Notes: generated by a model from the sequence alone, not told the origin. A stretch of 64,000 bases of DNA from Arthrobacter sp. NicSoilB4 (GCF_019977335.1 NZ_AP024653.1:248001-312000); one strand, 5' to 3'. Positions 1-8,861 are shown, numbered from the stretch's first letter. Numbers and translations are program-made.

Positions 1-2343
1 GGTCTTCCGCGGGAGGGTGTCGAGCTGCTGGCGGAGTTCCTGCAGCTCGCGGGTGCTGAAGCCGCTGCCGACGCGGCCGACGTAGCGGAGCCGGGAACCG
101 TCCGGGATCCCGAGCAGGAGCGAGCCCACGGACTGCCCGCGCTCGCCCTTGCCCGGCCGCCAGCCGCCCACCACCACCTCCTGGGTGCGTTCGAACTTGA
201 GCTTGAGCCAGGACCTGCTGCGCTGCCCGACGTAGCGGCCGTCCGTGCGCTTCGCCATCACTCCCTCGAGCCCGAGCTCCTCGGCGCTTTCGAGGATGTG
301 CCGGATATCGCCGTCGATCACCCCGGAGAGCTCCACCGGGCAACCGGACGCGGTGAAGAACGCTTCCAGCCGGGCCCGGCGATCGCTGAGCGGACGACGG
401 CGGAGGTCCCTGCCGTGCTCGGACAGGAGGTCGAACAGCATCAGCCGCACGGGCGTCGACGCCCGCGCCTTCGCCACGTCGGAGGCCTTCGTGAGCTTCA
501 TCCGCCCCTGCAGCAGCCCGAAGTCCGGGCGCCCAGAGGGGCCGACGGCGATGATCTCGCCGTCGGCGATGAAATCCTGCTCCGGCCAGCAGGTGCGGTC
601 CGTCAGTTCCGGGTACGACGCGGTCATGTCGTTGCCGTTGCGGCTGATCAGGCGGATCGTTTTCTCCTCCCCGACGATCAGGGCCCGCACACCGTCCCAC
701 TTGAGTTCAAACTGCCACTCCTTCTCCGGCAGGTCGGCGATACTTCCGGTGCTGGCCAGCATGGGAATGAAGTCCTTCAGATCCGGGGCGGCTGGCTGGG
801 CTCTTTCCGGGGGAGCGGCGGCGGGCCCTTGATCCGCCGCCGGTTCCTGCGGCGGGGCGCCGGGCCCCTTGTCGGCACCATGCGGGTCCATCAGGTGGAT
901 GAGCCACTGGTCATCGCCCCGGCCGGTGTGGATCAGCGCGAACCTGCGGGCGCCGCCCAGGCCGCCGTCGTCCTGTCCGGCGAGGGTGGCAATGACCTCC
1001 TTGCCCGCGATCCACTTCTCGACCTCGTAGTACCCGCTGTCCCAGATGCTCATGGTCCCGGCGCCGTACTGGCCCTTGGGGATGGTGCCTTCGAAGTCCA
1101 GGTAGTCCAGCGGATGTTCCTCGGTCTGGACCGCGAGGTGGTTCTTGGTCTTGTCGGTGGGGACGCCTTTGGGCAGCGCCCAGGACACCAGGACGCCGTC
1201 GCGCTCCAGCCGGAGGTCGAAGTGCAGCCGGCTGGCGTGGTGTTCCTGGATGACGAACTTCTCCCGGAGCGTGCCGTCTCCGGCGTCCATCCTGGACCTT
1301 TCCGCAGTAAACGGCTCCGGGGTCGAGGCTGCGTCCCGCTTGGCCCGGTACGCCCCCAGCCGCGGGTCGTAGTCTCCGCCGTCGCGGGCTGTTTCCCCGG
1401 CCTCGGCCGGATGTCCGTCGGGCCGTGCCCCCGGCCTTCCCCTGCCGGAAATGACGGCGAAAGGATCCTTGCCGGACTTCACCCGTTTCAGGACCTCCTG
1501 GTAGCCGAGTTGGTGAAGGGACGGCGAACTGAGTTCACGCCAGGTCCGGGGCGCCGCCACCGTGGGCCGGAGCCGCCCTCGCAGTGAATAGGGGACGACC
1601 GTGGTCTTGGCCGCGCTGTTCTGGCTCCAGTCCACCAGGACCTTTCCCGTGCGCAGTGTTTTCTTCATGTCGCTGACGGCGAGCTCCGGGTGGTCGGCTT
1701 CCAGCGAGCGGGCCAGTTCGTGGGCGAACCCGGAGATCTGCTCGGAGCTCTGCGTTCCGTCGAGCGCGGCATACAGGTGGATGCCCTTGCTGCCGCTGGT
1801 CACGGGCACAGGATCCAGGCCCACGTCCTGCAGGATGGCGCGGGCGAGCTTCGCGACCTCAGCGCACTCGGCCAGCCCGGCACCCTCGCCGGGATCCAGG
1901 TCCAGCACCAGCCGGTCCGGCGGCATCCGGTTCCCGTGGGAATCCACTCGCCATTGCGGCACGTGGATCTCGAGGGCCGCGATCTGGGCGAGCCAGGCCA
2001 GCGTGGCAGGGTCGTTGACCAGCGGATACTGGATGGTCCTCTCCTTGTGGGTGATGGAGGCCCGCGGCACCCATCCCGGCGTCGAATGGTCCAGGTTCTT
2101 CTGGAAGAACATCTCGCCGGGGGCATCGGCGGTCCCCACACCGTGCACCCAGCGTTTCCGGGTCGCCGGGCGGTTCGCGGCGGCCGGGATCAGCACGGGC
2201 GCCACCGCGGCATAGTAGGCCAGCACATCGGCCTTGGTGGTTCCGGTCTCCGGATACATGACCTTGTCGAGGTTGGTGACCACCAGTTCGCGGCCGCCAA
2301 CCCGGACACGCTCCCTGCCGTTGGCCGGGGTGGATTCAGCCAA
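1..2343 (-). CDS. ligD: ATP-dependent DNA ligase LigD (polymerase-phosphoesterase-ligase), 3' end outside window
   Basis: Multidomain end-joining enzyme that fills, trims and seals broken DNA ends recruited by Ku. 781 codons are visible and the frame runs off the left edge without a stop. Domain order: primase-like polymerase (catalytic DLD at residues 148-150, SGSKG at 183-187), 3'-phosphoesterase (QEHHASRLHFDL from about 366), a Pro/Ala linker, then ATP-dependent ligase with the nucleotidyl-accepting lysine in KWDG (K548). This is the mycobacterial order. The start is a TTG at 2343: an in-frame TGA lies three codons upstream (2350-2352) and a GGGGAGGTG ribosome site sits 7-9 nt before the TTG. 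Divergent from ku with 40 bp between starts. Confidence 0.95.
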   Translation of the reverse strand, partial: MAESTPANGRERVRVGGRELVVTNLDKVMYPETGTTKADVLAYYAAVAPVLIPAAANRPATRKRWVHGVGTADAPGEMFFQKNLDHSTPGWVPRASITHKERTIQYPLVNDPATLAWLAQIAALEIHVPQWRVDSHGNRMPPDRLVLDLDPGEGAGLAECAEVAKLARAILQDVGLDPVPVTSGSKGIHLYAALDGTQSSEQISGFAHELARSLEADHPELAVSDMKKTLRTGKVLVDWSQNSAAKTTVVPYSLRGRLRPTVAAPRTWRELSSPSLHQLGYQEVLKRVKSGKDPFAVISGRGRPGARPDGHPAEAGETARDGGDYDPRLGAYRAKRDAASTPEPFTAERSRMDAGDGTLREKFVIQEHHASRLHFDLRLERDGVLVSWALPKGVPTDKTKNHLAVQTEEHPLDYLDFEGTIPKGQYGAGTMSIWDSGYYEVEKWIAGKEVIATLAGQDDGGLGGARRFALIHTGRGDDQWLIHLMDPHGADKGPGAPPQEPAADQGPAAAPPERAQPAAPDLKDFIPMLASTGSIADLPEKEWQFELKWDGVRALIVGEEKTIRLISRNGNDMTASYPELTDRTCWPEQDFIADGEIIAVGPSGRPDFGLLQGRMKLTKASDVAKARASTPVRLMLFDLLSEHGRDLRRRPLSDRRARLEAFFTASGCPVELSGVIDGDIRHILESAEELGLEGVMAKRTDGRYVGQRSRSWLKLKFERTQEVVVGGWRPGKGERGQSVGSLLLGIPDGSRLRYVGRVGSGFSTRELQELRQQLDTLPRKT

Positions 2344-2383
2344 GGGGCTTCACCTCCCCGCAACTGTGAGGTTCACTTGATCC

Positions 2384-3403
2384 ATGAGAGCCATCTGGAA
2401 AGGCGCGATAGCGTTCGGGCTGGTCAACGTGCCCGTCAAGGTCTACAGCGCGACCGAGGACCACGACATCAGCCTCCACCAGGTCCACAACGCCGACGGC
2501 GGACGGATCCGGTACCAGCGCCGCTGCGAGGTCTGCAGCAAGATTGTGGATTACGAGGACATCGACAAAGCCTACGAGGACGACGGCCGCACGGTGGTCC
2601 TCAGCCGCGAGGAGCTCAAGTCCATCCCGGCCGAGAACAGCCACGAGATCGACGTCGTGCAGTTCGTCCCGGCCGAGCAGCTCGACCCGATGACCTTCGA
2701 GAAGAGCTACTACCTCGAGCCGGACTCCAAGTCGCCCAAGGCCTATGTCCTGTTGCGCCGGGCGCTCGAGGACACCGACCGGGTGGCGATCGTCCAGTTC
2801 GCGCTGCGCGATAAGACCCGGCTGGGGGCCCTGCGGATCCGCGGCGACGTGCTGGTGCTGCAGGCGTTGCTCTGGGCCGACGAGGTGCGGGAGGCCGGCT
2901 TTCCCTCCCTCGAGACCCCCATTCGGATCTCCGCGCAGGAGCGGGAAATGTCCGCCGCGCTGGTCGATTCGATGGCAGCGGATTTCGAGCCCGACCAGTT
3001 CACCGATGACTACCAGCTGCAGCTGCGCCAGCTCATCGAGGCAAAGCTGGAGAAGGGGGAGTCGCTGGACACGGAGGAGACCTTCGGCGTCCCCACGGCA
3101 GAGGCCGGGAGCGGCGAGGTGATCGACCTGATGGAGGCACTCAAGCGCAGCCTGGAGAAGAAACGAGGGGGAGGGTCGGCGTCCGGGGACGACTCCGCCA
3201 AGCCCGCCGCCGGGGCTGCCGCGAAGTCGACCACGGCCAAGGCTGCTCCGAAGACGGCCTCCCGGGCCGCGCCCAAAACCGCCACCAGGACGGCCACCAA
3301 GGCCGGGGCCGCCGCTGCGGCAAAACCTGCGGGCACGAAGGCTGCTGCCGCGAAGGCTGCGGCCACGAAGGCTTCCGCGAGGAGCGCTCGGAAAGAGGCC
3401 TGA
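2384..3403 (+). CDS. ku: Ku homodimeric DNA end-binding protein
   Basis: Bacterial Ku threads onto double-strand break ends and recruits LigD. The 339-aa protein begins MRAIWKGAIAFGLVNVPVKVY, the family's characteristic N-terminus, and carries the Ku beta-barrel core to about residue 260. The last roughly 75 residues are a low-complexity Ala/Lys/Thr tail (repeats of the KAAPKTA, TATKAG and AAAKAAATKA kind) similar to histone H1-like tails; in actinobacterial Ku such lysine tails contact DNA. It is divergent from ligD, so the pair probably shares control within the 40-bp gap. It converges on the small protein gene ending at 3436. Confidence 0.95.
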   Translation: MRAIWKGAIAFGLVNVPVKVYSATEDHDISLHQVHNADGGRIRYQRRCEVCSKIVDYEDIDKAYEDDGRTVVLSREELKSIPAENSHEIDVVQFVPAEQLDPMTFEKSYYLEPDSKSPKAYVLLRRALEDTDRVAIVQFALRDKTRLGALRIRGDVLVLQALLWADEVREAGFPSLETPIRISAQEREMSAALVDSMAADFEPDQFTDDYQLQLRQLIEAKLEKGESLDTEETFGVPTAEAGSGEVIDLMEALKRSLEKKRGGGSASGDDSAKPAAGAAAKSTTAKAAPKTASRAAPKTATRTATKAGAAAAAKPAGTKAAAAKAAATKASARSARKEA

Positions 3404-3435
3404 GCGGTGTGAGGTCCGGCCGGCGGCCACCGGGA

Positions 3436-3723
3436 TCAGGAATTCCTGAGCGCGGCAATGAGCTCGCTTTTCTTCTTCGCCGAGTAGCCCTTGAGCCCGA
3501 GCTCCTTGGCGCGTTGCCTCAGCTGGGGGACAGTCCAGTCCTCGTAGTCACCGGCTTTCCCGCCCTTGCGGCCCACGGCCGACCGGCCCTTGGCGGCCGC
3601 GGCATTGGAGATGCGGGCGGCCTTCTGCTTCGACGCCCCGTCCTCCAGCAACGCTTCGTAGACTTCGGGGTCCTTGATGCTGGGGGTCCCGGCGCCCCGC
3701 GGGGCATTCTTCGTCGTTGGCAT
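3436..3723 (-). CDS. Small Rho-N/SAP-like domain protein (DUF7218-like)
   Basis: 95-aa basic protein. The N-terminal half is a Lys/Ala-rich segment with GRSAVGRKGGKAGDYEDWTV; the C-terminal half (about 60-95) reads VPQLRQRAKELGLKGYSAKKKSELIAAL, the helix-turn-helix of the Rho termination factor N-terminal/SAP fold, which binds nucleic acid. The ATG at 3723 is preferred because GAGG (3730-3733) lies 6 nt before it; a GTG two codons upstream would overlap that site. Its start region overlaps the stop of the 35-aa gene upstream, so the two are probably translated together. Family name from memory; function unknown. Confidence 0.8.
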   Translation of the reverse strand: MPTTKNAPRGAGTPSIKDPEVYEALLEDGASKQKAARISNAAAAKGRSAVGRKGGKAGDYEDWTVPQLRQRAKELGLKGYSAKKKSELIAALRNS

Positions 3724-3725
3724 GG

Positions 3726-3833
3726 TCACCTCGGCAGCTGCGTGTCGGACCCGACGGCGGAATTGTCCGCTTCACCCGCGGCGACGGTGGACCGCCGTTC
3801 GCCGGTTTCGATGCTTTCCTGCACGCTTGCCAC
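3726..3833 (-). CDS. Putative 35-aa protein upstream of the Rho-N-like gene
   Basis: Short reading frame starting with GTG at 3833 and ending in TGA at 3726-3728. An AAAGGAGG ribosome site (3840-3847) stands 6 nt before the GTG, among the strongest in the window, and a good promoter lies just upstream (3897-3925). The stop is 2 nt before the ATG of the next gene, typical of translational coupling. The peptide (starting MASVQESIETGERRS) is hydrophilic and acidic with no recognisable domain. It could instead be a leader peptide for the downstream gene. I do not recognise it. Confidence 0.5.
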   Translation of the reverse strand: MASVQESIETGERRSTVAAGEADNSAVGSDTQLPR

Positions 3834-3896
3834 GGGTTGCCTCCTTTGGCCGGGAATGCTCCAGCGGCAGGCCACGGTAGTGTTGCCGCGGATTCC

Positions 3897-3925
3897 AAAC
3901 TATCGGCGCAGCAAGGCTGTGACAA
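3897..3925 (-). promoter_or_regulatory. Sigma-70-like promoter for the 35-aa/Rho-N-like gene pair
   Basis: On the minus strand, TTGTCA (-35, 3920-3925) and TAGTTT (-10, 3897-3902) are separated by exactly 17 nt and lie about 64 nt before the GTG at 3833. Seen directly; activity is inferred. Confidence 0.5.
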
Positions 3926-3932
3926 GCATGTA

Positions 3933-3946
3933 CTAAGTCTGCTTAG
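3933..3946. promoter_or_regulatory. Inverted repeat CTAAG-TCTG-CTTAG
   Basis: Perfect 5-bp arms around a 4-nt spacer, 8 bp upstream of the -35 box of the 3897-3925 promoter. The same arms with spacer TGTG recur at 39470-39483 before another operon, and a half-match (ACTAAGCATGCT) precedes the DUF6458 gene near 9548-9559. Position and symmetry suggest an activator or repressor site; the binding protein is unknown. Confidence 0.45.
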
Positions 3947-4055
3947 CGCAACCTAGGTGGGAGCCGACTGTCAGTTTCCCCTGTCCGTATGCCGGCTCCC
4001 GGAGTAGTCTCGGTGCCGGGCGGGCTTCCCGCTCGACCGGCAAGGAAAGGAAACC

Positions 4056-4499
4056 ATGGCAGAAGATTATGTGGCGTCGTCGACCGTCACCATCGATGCT
4101 CCGCCGGCCCGGGTCTGGCAAGTGATCACTGACCCGGCGGCTGTGAAGGAGTTCATGTTCGGGACAGAGCTCGTCACTGACTGGGCGGTGGGCGGGCCCA
4201 TCGTGTGGCGCGGCGAGTGGGATGGCAAAAACTACGAGGACAAGGGCGAGATCCTCGAGTTGGCACCCGGGCAACGCCTGGTCCACACCCATTTCAGCCC
4301 CCTTGGCGGCCGCGAGGACGTTGCGGCCAACTACCACACAGTGACCTGGTCCCTCGAGGACCTGGGCGGGACGACGCGGCTCACGCTCGTGCAGGTCAAC
4401 AACGCCAGCGCCGAGGCCGCCCAGCATTCCCAGGGCATGTGGGACCGGCTCGTGGCCGACGTCAAGCAGATCGCGGAACGGGCGCAGGCTCGCCCTTAA
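4056..4499 (+). CDS. SRPBCC (AHSA1/START-like) family protein
   Basis: 147-aa hydrophobic-cavity fold protein. It begins with VASSTVTIDAPPARVWQVITDPAAVKEF, the classic first strand and helix of the SRPBCC/AHSA1 superfamily, continues with WRGEWDGKNYEDKGEILELAPGQRL, and ends with the long C-terminal helix (AAQHSQGMWDRLVADVKQIAE). Such proteins bind lipophilic ligands or act as Hsp90-activator-like folds; the ligand cannot be predicted. AAGGAAAGGAAACC precedes the ATG. A strong hairpin follows the stop. Single-gene unit facing the fructose PTS operon. Confidence 0.85.
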   Translation: MAEDYVASSTVTIDAPPARVWQVITDPAAVKEFMFGTELVTDWAVGGPIVWRGEWDGKNYEDKGEILELAPGQRLVHTHFSPLGGREDVAANYHTVTWSLEDLGGTTRLTLVQVNNASAEAAQHSQGMWDRLVADVKQIAERAQARP

Positions 4500-4503
4500 A
4501 CAG

Positions 4504-4560
4504 CTGCGGCCGCCGTCCGGTTCCGTCCCCGACAGGGACTGAACCGGACGGCGGCCGCAG
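4504..4560. terminator. Bidirectional hairpin terminator between SRPBCC gene and ptsH
   Basis: Perfect 20-bp arms (4504-4523 and 4541-4560) around a 17-nt loop that itself holds GTCCC/GGGAC. It sits 5 nt after the SRPBCC stop and 10 nt after the ptsH stop on the other strand, so it can serve both convergent genes. There is no U-tract, as is common in actinobacteria. Confidence 0.8.
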
Positions 4561-4570
4561 GCCGTGGCCG

Positions 4571-4852
4571 CTACTCGGCGTCGTGGTCCGTTTCGAGGAT
4601 CTGGACCAGGCGCTCCAGGGCGGCGTCGGCGCCTTCACCCTCGGCACGCAACACCACAACCTCGCCGTGCGAGGCGCCCAGGCTCATCAGCGACAGGATG
4701 CTGGCCGCGTCCATGGCCTCGTCCTCCGGCTCACCCAGGCGGGCAATCGTGATCTCGAGGCTGTCGAACTCGCCCGCAGCCTCGGCGAAGATGGCGGCCG
4801 GACGGGCGTGCAGCCCGACGCGGCTGGCAATGGTGGCGTTACGTTCGGTCAT
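4571..4852 (-). CDS. ptsH: HPr phosphocarrier protein
   Basis: 93-aa HPr, the general PTS phosphocarrier between enzyme I and sugar-specific IIA domains. The active-site histidine lies in GLHARPA (H15), and the conserved serine region is ASILSLMSLGA (S51, equivalent to regulatory Ser46 elsewhere). It is the last gene of the fruR-fruK-fruA-ptsH series, 89 nt downstream of fruA. No enzyme I gene is visible in the window. Confidence 0.95.
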   Translation of the reverse strand: MTERNATIASRVGLHARPAAIFAEAAGEFDSLEITIARLGEPEDEAMDAASILSLMSLGASHGEVVVLRAEGEGADAALERLVQILETDHDAE

Positions 4853-4941
4853 TTCTGCTCCTTGATGTCAGCTTGGGTGTTTATCAGCTGTGAAAATCTG
4901 CTGGGAAAAATCGTCTGGTACTACTGTCGGCGACGACTGGC

Positions 4942-6996
4942 TCAGGCGGCGACGGGAACCGATTCCACCGTACCAACCGGCTTCTTGACTGCCCAGCGCT
5001 TGAGCCCGATCACTGCGAAGGCACTCACGACGGTACCGGCCGCAATGGCGACGACGAACATCAGGAAGTTGTCGATCGCGAAGAAGACGAAGATTCCGCC
5101 GTGCGGGGCCTTCGACCCCACGCCTGCCGCCATCGAGATGGCACCGGTCACTGCGCCGCCGAGCATGCTGGCGGGGATGACGCGCAGCGGGTCGGCTGCG
5201 GCGAAGGGAATGGCGCCTTCGGAGATGAAGGAGGCTCCCAGCAGCCAGGCGGCCTTGCCGTTTTCCTGTTCCGCGAGGCTGAAGAGCTTCTTGTTCAGCA
5301 CGGTAGCAGCCAGTGCCATGGCCAGCGGCGGGACCATGCCGGAGGCCATAACGGCTGCCATGATCTGCCACGGGGCCTGGTTTTCGATGGATGCTGCGCC
5401 GAGGCCGGCGACGGCGAAGGCGTAGGCGACCTTGTTGACCGGGCCGCCGAGGTCGAAGCACATCATCAGGCCGAGGATGACGCCGAGAGCGATGGCGCTG
5501 GCACCGGTGAGGCCGGACAGGAATTCGTTGAGCCCGACGGTGACCGCCGCGACGTACCTGCCCAGGAACGCGAAGAGCAGGCCTGAGGCGGCGATGGACG
5601 CCACGAGCGGGATAATGACCACCGGCATCAGGCCGCGCAGCCAGCGGGGAACGGTGAGCTTGCCGATCGAATGTGCCACGTAGCCGGCGATCAGGCCGCC
5701 GACGATGCCGCCGAGGAACCCTGCTCCCATAAAGACGGCCACGGCGCCGGAGACGAAGCCCGGGGCGATGCCCGGCCGGTCGGCGATGGCGTAGGCGATG
5801 TAGCCGGCCAGCGCGGGCACGAGGAAGCCGAGGGACAGAGCGCCGATCTTGAAGAACACGGCACCCAGGAAGGCGCCCAGCGGGCCCCAGGCGAGTTCCG
5901 GGTATTCGGTGGGCAGGTTGAAGAGGCTGTTGTCCGCCAGGATCTTGTCCGCGAAGGCGGTGATGTCGTAGCCGCCCAGCAGGAAGCCGAGGGCGATCAG
6001 CAGACCGCCGCCCGCGACGAACGGGATCATGTAGCTGACACCCGTAAGGAGCGCCTTCTTCAGCTTCGTGCCGATGTGCTCGCCCTTTTCCTCGGCCTCG
6101 TGTTCGGCCTGTTCTTCGGCGCCGAAGTGGGGCACACGGCGGGCGTGCGGGTTGTCCGCGGCGGCGAGTGCTTCCGCGACCATCTTGTCCGGCTCGTCGA
6201 TGCCGCGCTTGACCGGGGCGTTGATGACCGGCATGCCGGCGAAACGCTCCTTGCCGCGCACGTCCACGTCCACGGCGAAGATCACTGCATCGGCGGCGGC
6301 GATCACGGCGGGATCAAGGGCTTTGGCGCCGGAGGACCCCTGGGTTTCCACCTGCAGGTCCACGCCGACTTCCTTGGCCGCGGCGACGAGTGAGTCGGCG
6401 GCCATGTACGTGTGCGCGATGCCGGTGGGGCAGGCGGTGACCGCGACGAGTCGCTTGGGCCGGGGCGCCCCGGCTGTTTCGGGCTCTGCGGTGGCGCCCG
6501 CTGCGGTGGCGCCGGCGGCGGCCGCCGGGGCTGCCGCGGCGGGCTTGTCCGCGAGGGCGCCTTCAACGAGCTCGACGACCTCGGCTTCTGAGCCGGCGGC
6601 GCGGAGGGCCGCGGTGAAGTCCTTTTTGATCAGCGAGCGGGCCAGCTTGGAGAGCAGTTTGAGGTGCTCCTGGTCCGCGCCCTCGGGTGCCGCGATGAAG
6701 AAGATCAGGTCCGCGGGGCCGTCCTTGGCGCCGAAATCCACCGGCTGGGACAGCCGCGCCATCGCCAGGGTCGGTTCGGTGACCGCCGTCGAGCGGCAGT
6801 GCGGGATCGCGATCCCGCCGGGGACGCCGGTGGCGGTCTTGGACTCCCGGGCGAAGGCGTCGGTGAACAGGCCTTCGACTTCGGTGGCGCGTCCGTTGGC
6901 TGCAACTCTGCCTGCCAGGTGCCGGATCACGTCCTCGGGCGAGCTGCCCAGGTTCTGGTCGAGCTCGACCAGGTCGGTAGTAATGAGCTGAGTCAC
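4942..6996 (-). CDS. fruA: Fructose-specific PTS transporter, fused IIA-IIB-IIC
   Basis: 684-aa membrane permease that imports fructose as fructose 1-phosphate. Domains in order: IIA-Fru with phosphorylated histidine in GIAIPHCRS (H66); an Ala/Pro-rich linker (about 150-180); IIB-Fru with the active cysteine in VTACPTGIAHTYMAA (C189); IIC-Fru from about 315, with many membrane helices and the conserved FDLGGPVNKVAY and SEGAIPFAAADPLRVIP segments. The GTG start at 6996 lies 2 nt after the fruK stop, with GGAAGGA upstream inside fruK, so the two are translationally coupled. The frame continues open upstream through fruK, but GTG is where the IIA fold begins. Confidence 0.95.
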   Translation of the reverse strand: MTQLITTDLVELDQNLGSSPEDVIRHLAGRVAANGRATEVEGLFTDAFARESKTATGVPGGIAIPHCRSTAVTEPTLAMARLSQPVDFGAKDGPADLIFFIAAPEGADQEHLKLLSKLARSLIKKDFTAALRAAGSEAEVVELVEGALADKPAAAAPAAAAGATAAGATAEPETAGAPRPKRLVAVTACPTGIAHTYMAADSLVAAAKEVGVDLQVETQGSSGAKALDPAVIAAADAVIFAVDVDVRGKERFAGMPVINAPVKRGIDEPDKMVAEALAAADNPHARRVPHFGAEEQAEHEAEEKGEHIGTKLKKALLTGVSYMIPFVAGGGLLIALGFLLGGYDITAFADKILADNSLFNLPTEYPELAWGPLGAFLGAVFFKIGALSLGFLVPALAGYIAYAIADRPGIAPGFVSGAVAVFMGAGFLGGIVGGLIAGYVAHSIGKLTVPRWLRGLMPVVIIPLVASIAASGLLFAFLGRYVAAVTVGLNEFLSGLTGASAIALGVILGLMMCFDLGGPVNKVAYAFAVAGLGAASIENQAPWQIMAAVMASGMVPPLAMALAATVLNKKLFSLAEQENGKAAWLLGASFISEGAIPFAAADPLRVIPASMLGGAVTGAISMAAGVGSKAPHGGIFVFFAIDNFLMFVVAIAAGTVVSAFAVIGLKRWAVKKPVGTVESVPVAA

Positions 6997-6998
6997 TG

Positions 6999-7985
6999 TC
7001 AATCCTTCCGGAGGGCCGTGATGGTTACGGCATCGGGGGTGGTTTGGTGGACTGCCGGGACTGTGGAGCCCGGCAGGGAAGCGGCGGCGGCACCATGGGC
7101 CACCGCCTGACGGAGGCAATCGGCCGGGGCGGCGCCCTGGCTGGAGGCGAGCAAATAGCCGGCCAGCGAGGAATCGCCGGCGCCTACCGTGCTCACTGCT
7201 GTGACCGGCGGATGCGTGGCCAGCCACGCGCCGTCGGCCGTCACAAGCACCGCACCCTTGGAGCCGAGCGTTGCCAGCACGGCACCCACCCCGGAACGCA
7301 CGACGGCGGCGGCGGCCACCGCGGCAGCCTCCGGATCCGCTTCGAGTTCCTCGGCGGACTTGTGCGTGGCGAATCCGGCTGCGGCAGCCAGTTCCACCAG
7401 TTCCTCGGCGTTGGGTTTGAGGAGATCCGGTTTCCCCAGCGCGTCGCCGGAGATCGCGGCGGCGAGCGGTTCGCCGGAGGAATCGACGGCGATGAGGGGG
7501 GCCTCGTCGCCGTGATCCAGGGAGCGCAGCCGCCGGGTGACGGTGGCGTAGAAGTCGGCCGGGACCCCGGGTGGGAGCGATCCGGCCAGGACAACCCAGC
7601 TGGCGCCGCGGGAGCGGTCCAGCAGCAGCCCGATCAGGGCTTCCTGCTGGTCCGCGCTCAGCACCGGGCCGGGTTCGTTGATCTTGGTGGTGATGCCGCC
7701 GGGTTCGGTGAGCGCCACATTGCTGCGCAGCGGCTCGCCGATCGGCAGGGCGGCGAACGGGACGTCGCCTGCCCGCAGGCCTGCGAGGACGGGGTCCGCC
7801 TCGGCCCCGGGCAGCACTGCGACCGTTTTGAGCCCCGAGGCGACGAGCGCGCGGGAGACGTTGACTCCCTTGCCTCCCGATTCCTGCCGGACGGAGACGG
7901 CCCGCTGGACTTCGCCGCGGAGCAGGGGGCCCGGCAGTGCCACTGTGCGGTCCAGGCTCGGGTTGGCGGTCAGCGTGACAATCAT
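6999..7985 (-). CDS. fruK: 1-phosphofructokinase
   Basis: 328-aa PfkB-family kinase converting fructose 1-phosphate to fructose 1,6-bisphosphate, the step after FruA import. It begins MIVTLTANPSLDRTV as in FruK/LacC kinases, has the GGKGVNVSRAL substrate motif (37-47) and the anion-hole/catalytic GAGD (268-271). Its ATG overlaps the fruR stop by 4 bp (ATGA, 7982-7985). Confidence 0.95.
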   Translation of the reverse strand: MIVTLTANPSLDRTVALPGPLLRGEVQRAVSVRQESGGKGVNVSRALVASGLKTVAVLPGAEADPVLAGLRAGDVPFAALPIGEPLRSNVALTEPGGITTKINEPGPVLSADQQEALIGLLLDRSRGASWVVLAGSLPPGVPADFYATVTRRLRSLDHGDEAPLIAVDSSGEPLAAAISGDALGKPDLLKPNAEELVELAAAAGFATHKSAEELEADPEAAAVAAAAVVRSGVGAVLATLGSKGAVLVTADGAWLATHPPVTAVSTVGAGDSSLAGYLLASSQGAAPADCLRQAVAHGAAAASLPGSTVPAVHQTTPDAVTITALRKD

Positions 7986-8785
7986 GCGACCACCACCTCC
8001 ACCCCGGCGTCCGCCAGTGCATCGGCCAGGTCCTGGCTGGGTTTCGTGTCAGTGATCAAGGTGTCCAGATCTTTCAACGAGGCGAACTGGACCAGGGTTT
8101 CGGCGTCCAGCTTGGAGGCATCAGCCAGCACCACAATGCGGCGCGCTGATTGGACGAAGGCAGCCTTGACAGCGGCTTCTTCAGGATCGGGAGTGCTCAG
8201 CCCGAAGGCTGCGTGGATGCCGTTGGTGCCGATGAAGGCGATGTCCGGGCGGATCCGGCGGGCGGCTTCCACGGTGGACTGGCCAACGGCGGCCTGGGTC
8301 AGCCCGCGGACCTTGCCGCCCAAGAGATGCAGGGCGATGCCGGGTTCGGCGGACAGTCTGGCTGCGATGGGCAGGGAGTGGGTGATGACCACGAGTTCCG
8401 CGGCCGGCCCTGCAATGGTCGTGGCTGCCGCAGTCCGGGCGGCCAGGAGTTCCGCGAGGGACTCGGTGGTGGATCCGGCGTCGATCAGGATGCTGCCGGT
8501 GCCGTTCTGCGGGATGAGCGCCAGGGCGGCTTCGGCGATCCGGGTTTTCTCCGGCTGCCGCTGGTCGGTCCGTACAAGGATGCTTTCCTCATTCGTGCTG
8601 AAGCGGTCCGGGGACACAGCGCCGCCGTGGACCCGGCGCACACTGCCGGCGGCTTCGAGGGCGGCAAGGTCCCTCCGGACGGTTTCGGTGGTGATGCTGA
8701 AACGCTCGGCGAGGTCGGTGACGCTGGCGCGGCCGCTGGCAGTGATGAGCCCAACGATCAACTGTTGGCGTTCTTCGGCGAACAC
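7982..8785 (-). CDS. fruR: DeoR/GlpR-family transcriptional regulator of the fructose operon
   Basis: 267-aa regulator. It has an N-terminal DeoR winged helix (RQQLIVGLITASGRASVTDLAERFSITTETVRRDL written in two halves: about 5-20 and 21-40), the family's RRVHGGAV signature, then a sugar-phosphate isomerase-like sensor domain (about 80-240). First gene of the fruR-fruK-fruA set, so it probably represses its own operon and responds to fructose 1-phosphate, as FruR/SugR-type DeoR proteins do. The symbol is assigned from context. Confidence 0.9.
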   Translation of the reverse strand: MFAEERQQLIVGLITASGRASVTDLAERFSITTETVRRDLAALEAAGSVRRVHGGAVSPDRFSTNEESILVRTDQRQPEKTRIAEAALALIPQNGTGSILIDAGSTTESLAELLAARTAAATTIAGPAAELVVITHSLPIAARLSAEPGIALHLLGGKVRGLTQAAVGQSTVEAARRIRPDIAFIGTNGIHAAFGLSTPDPEEAAVKAAFVQSARRIVVLADASKLDAETLVQFASLKDLDTLITDTKPSQDLADALADAGVEVVVA

Positions 8786-8861
8786 TGGCTCTCCCTTGCG
8801 TCAGTACAGCGGGCCTTCCTGCCACTTCCGTGATAGCCATCACAGCCGGTGGAGTTGATTG

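Noticed and set aside
298..1587. Long plus-strand reading frame antisense to ligD
   Set aside because: GC-rich shadow; the minus strand shows full LigD motifs and the plus-strand translation is Arg/Gly/Pro-rich without a domain.
4942..8022. Single 1026-codon frame through fruA and fruK
   Set aside because: The upstream part is out of frame with fruK; fruA homology starts at GTG 6996.
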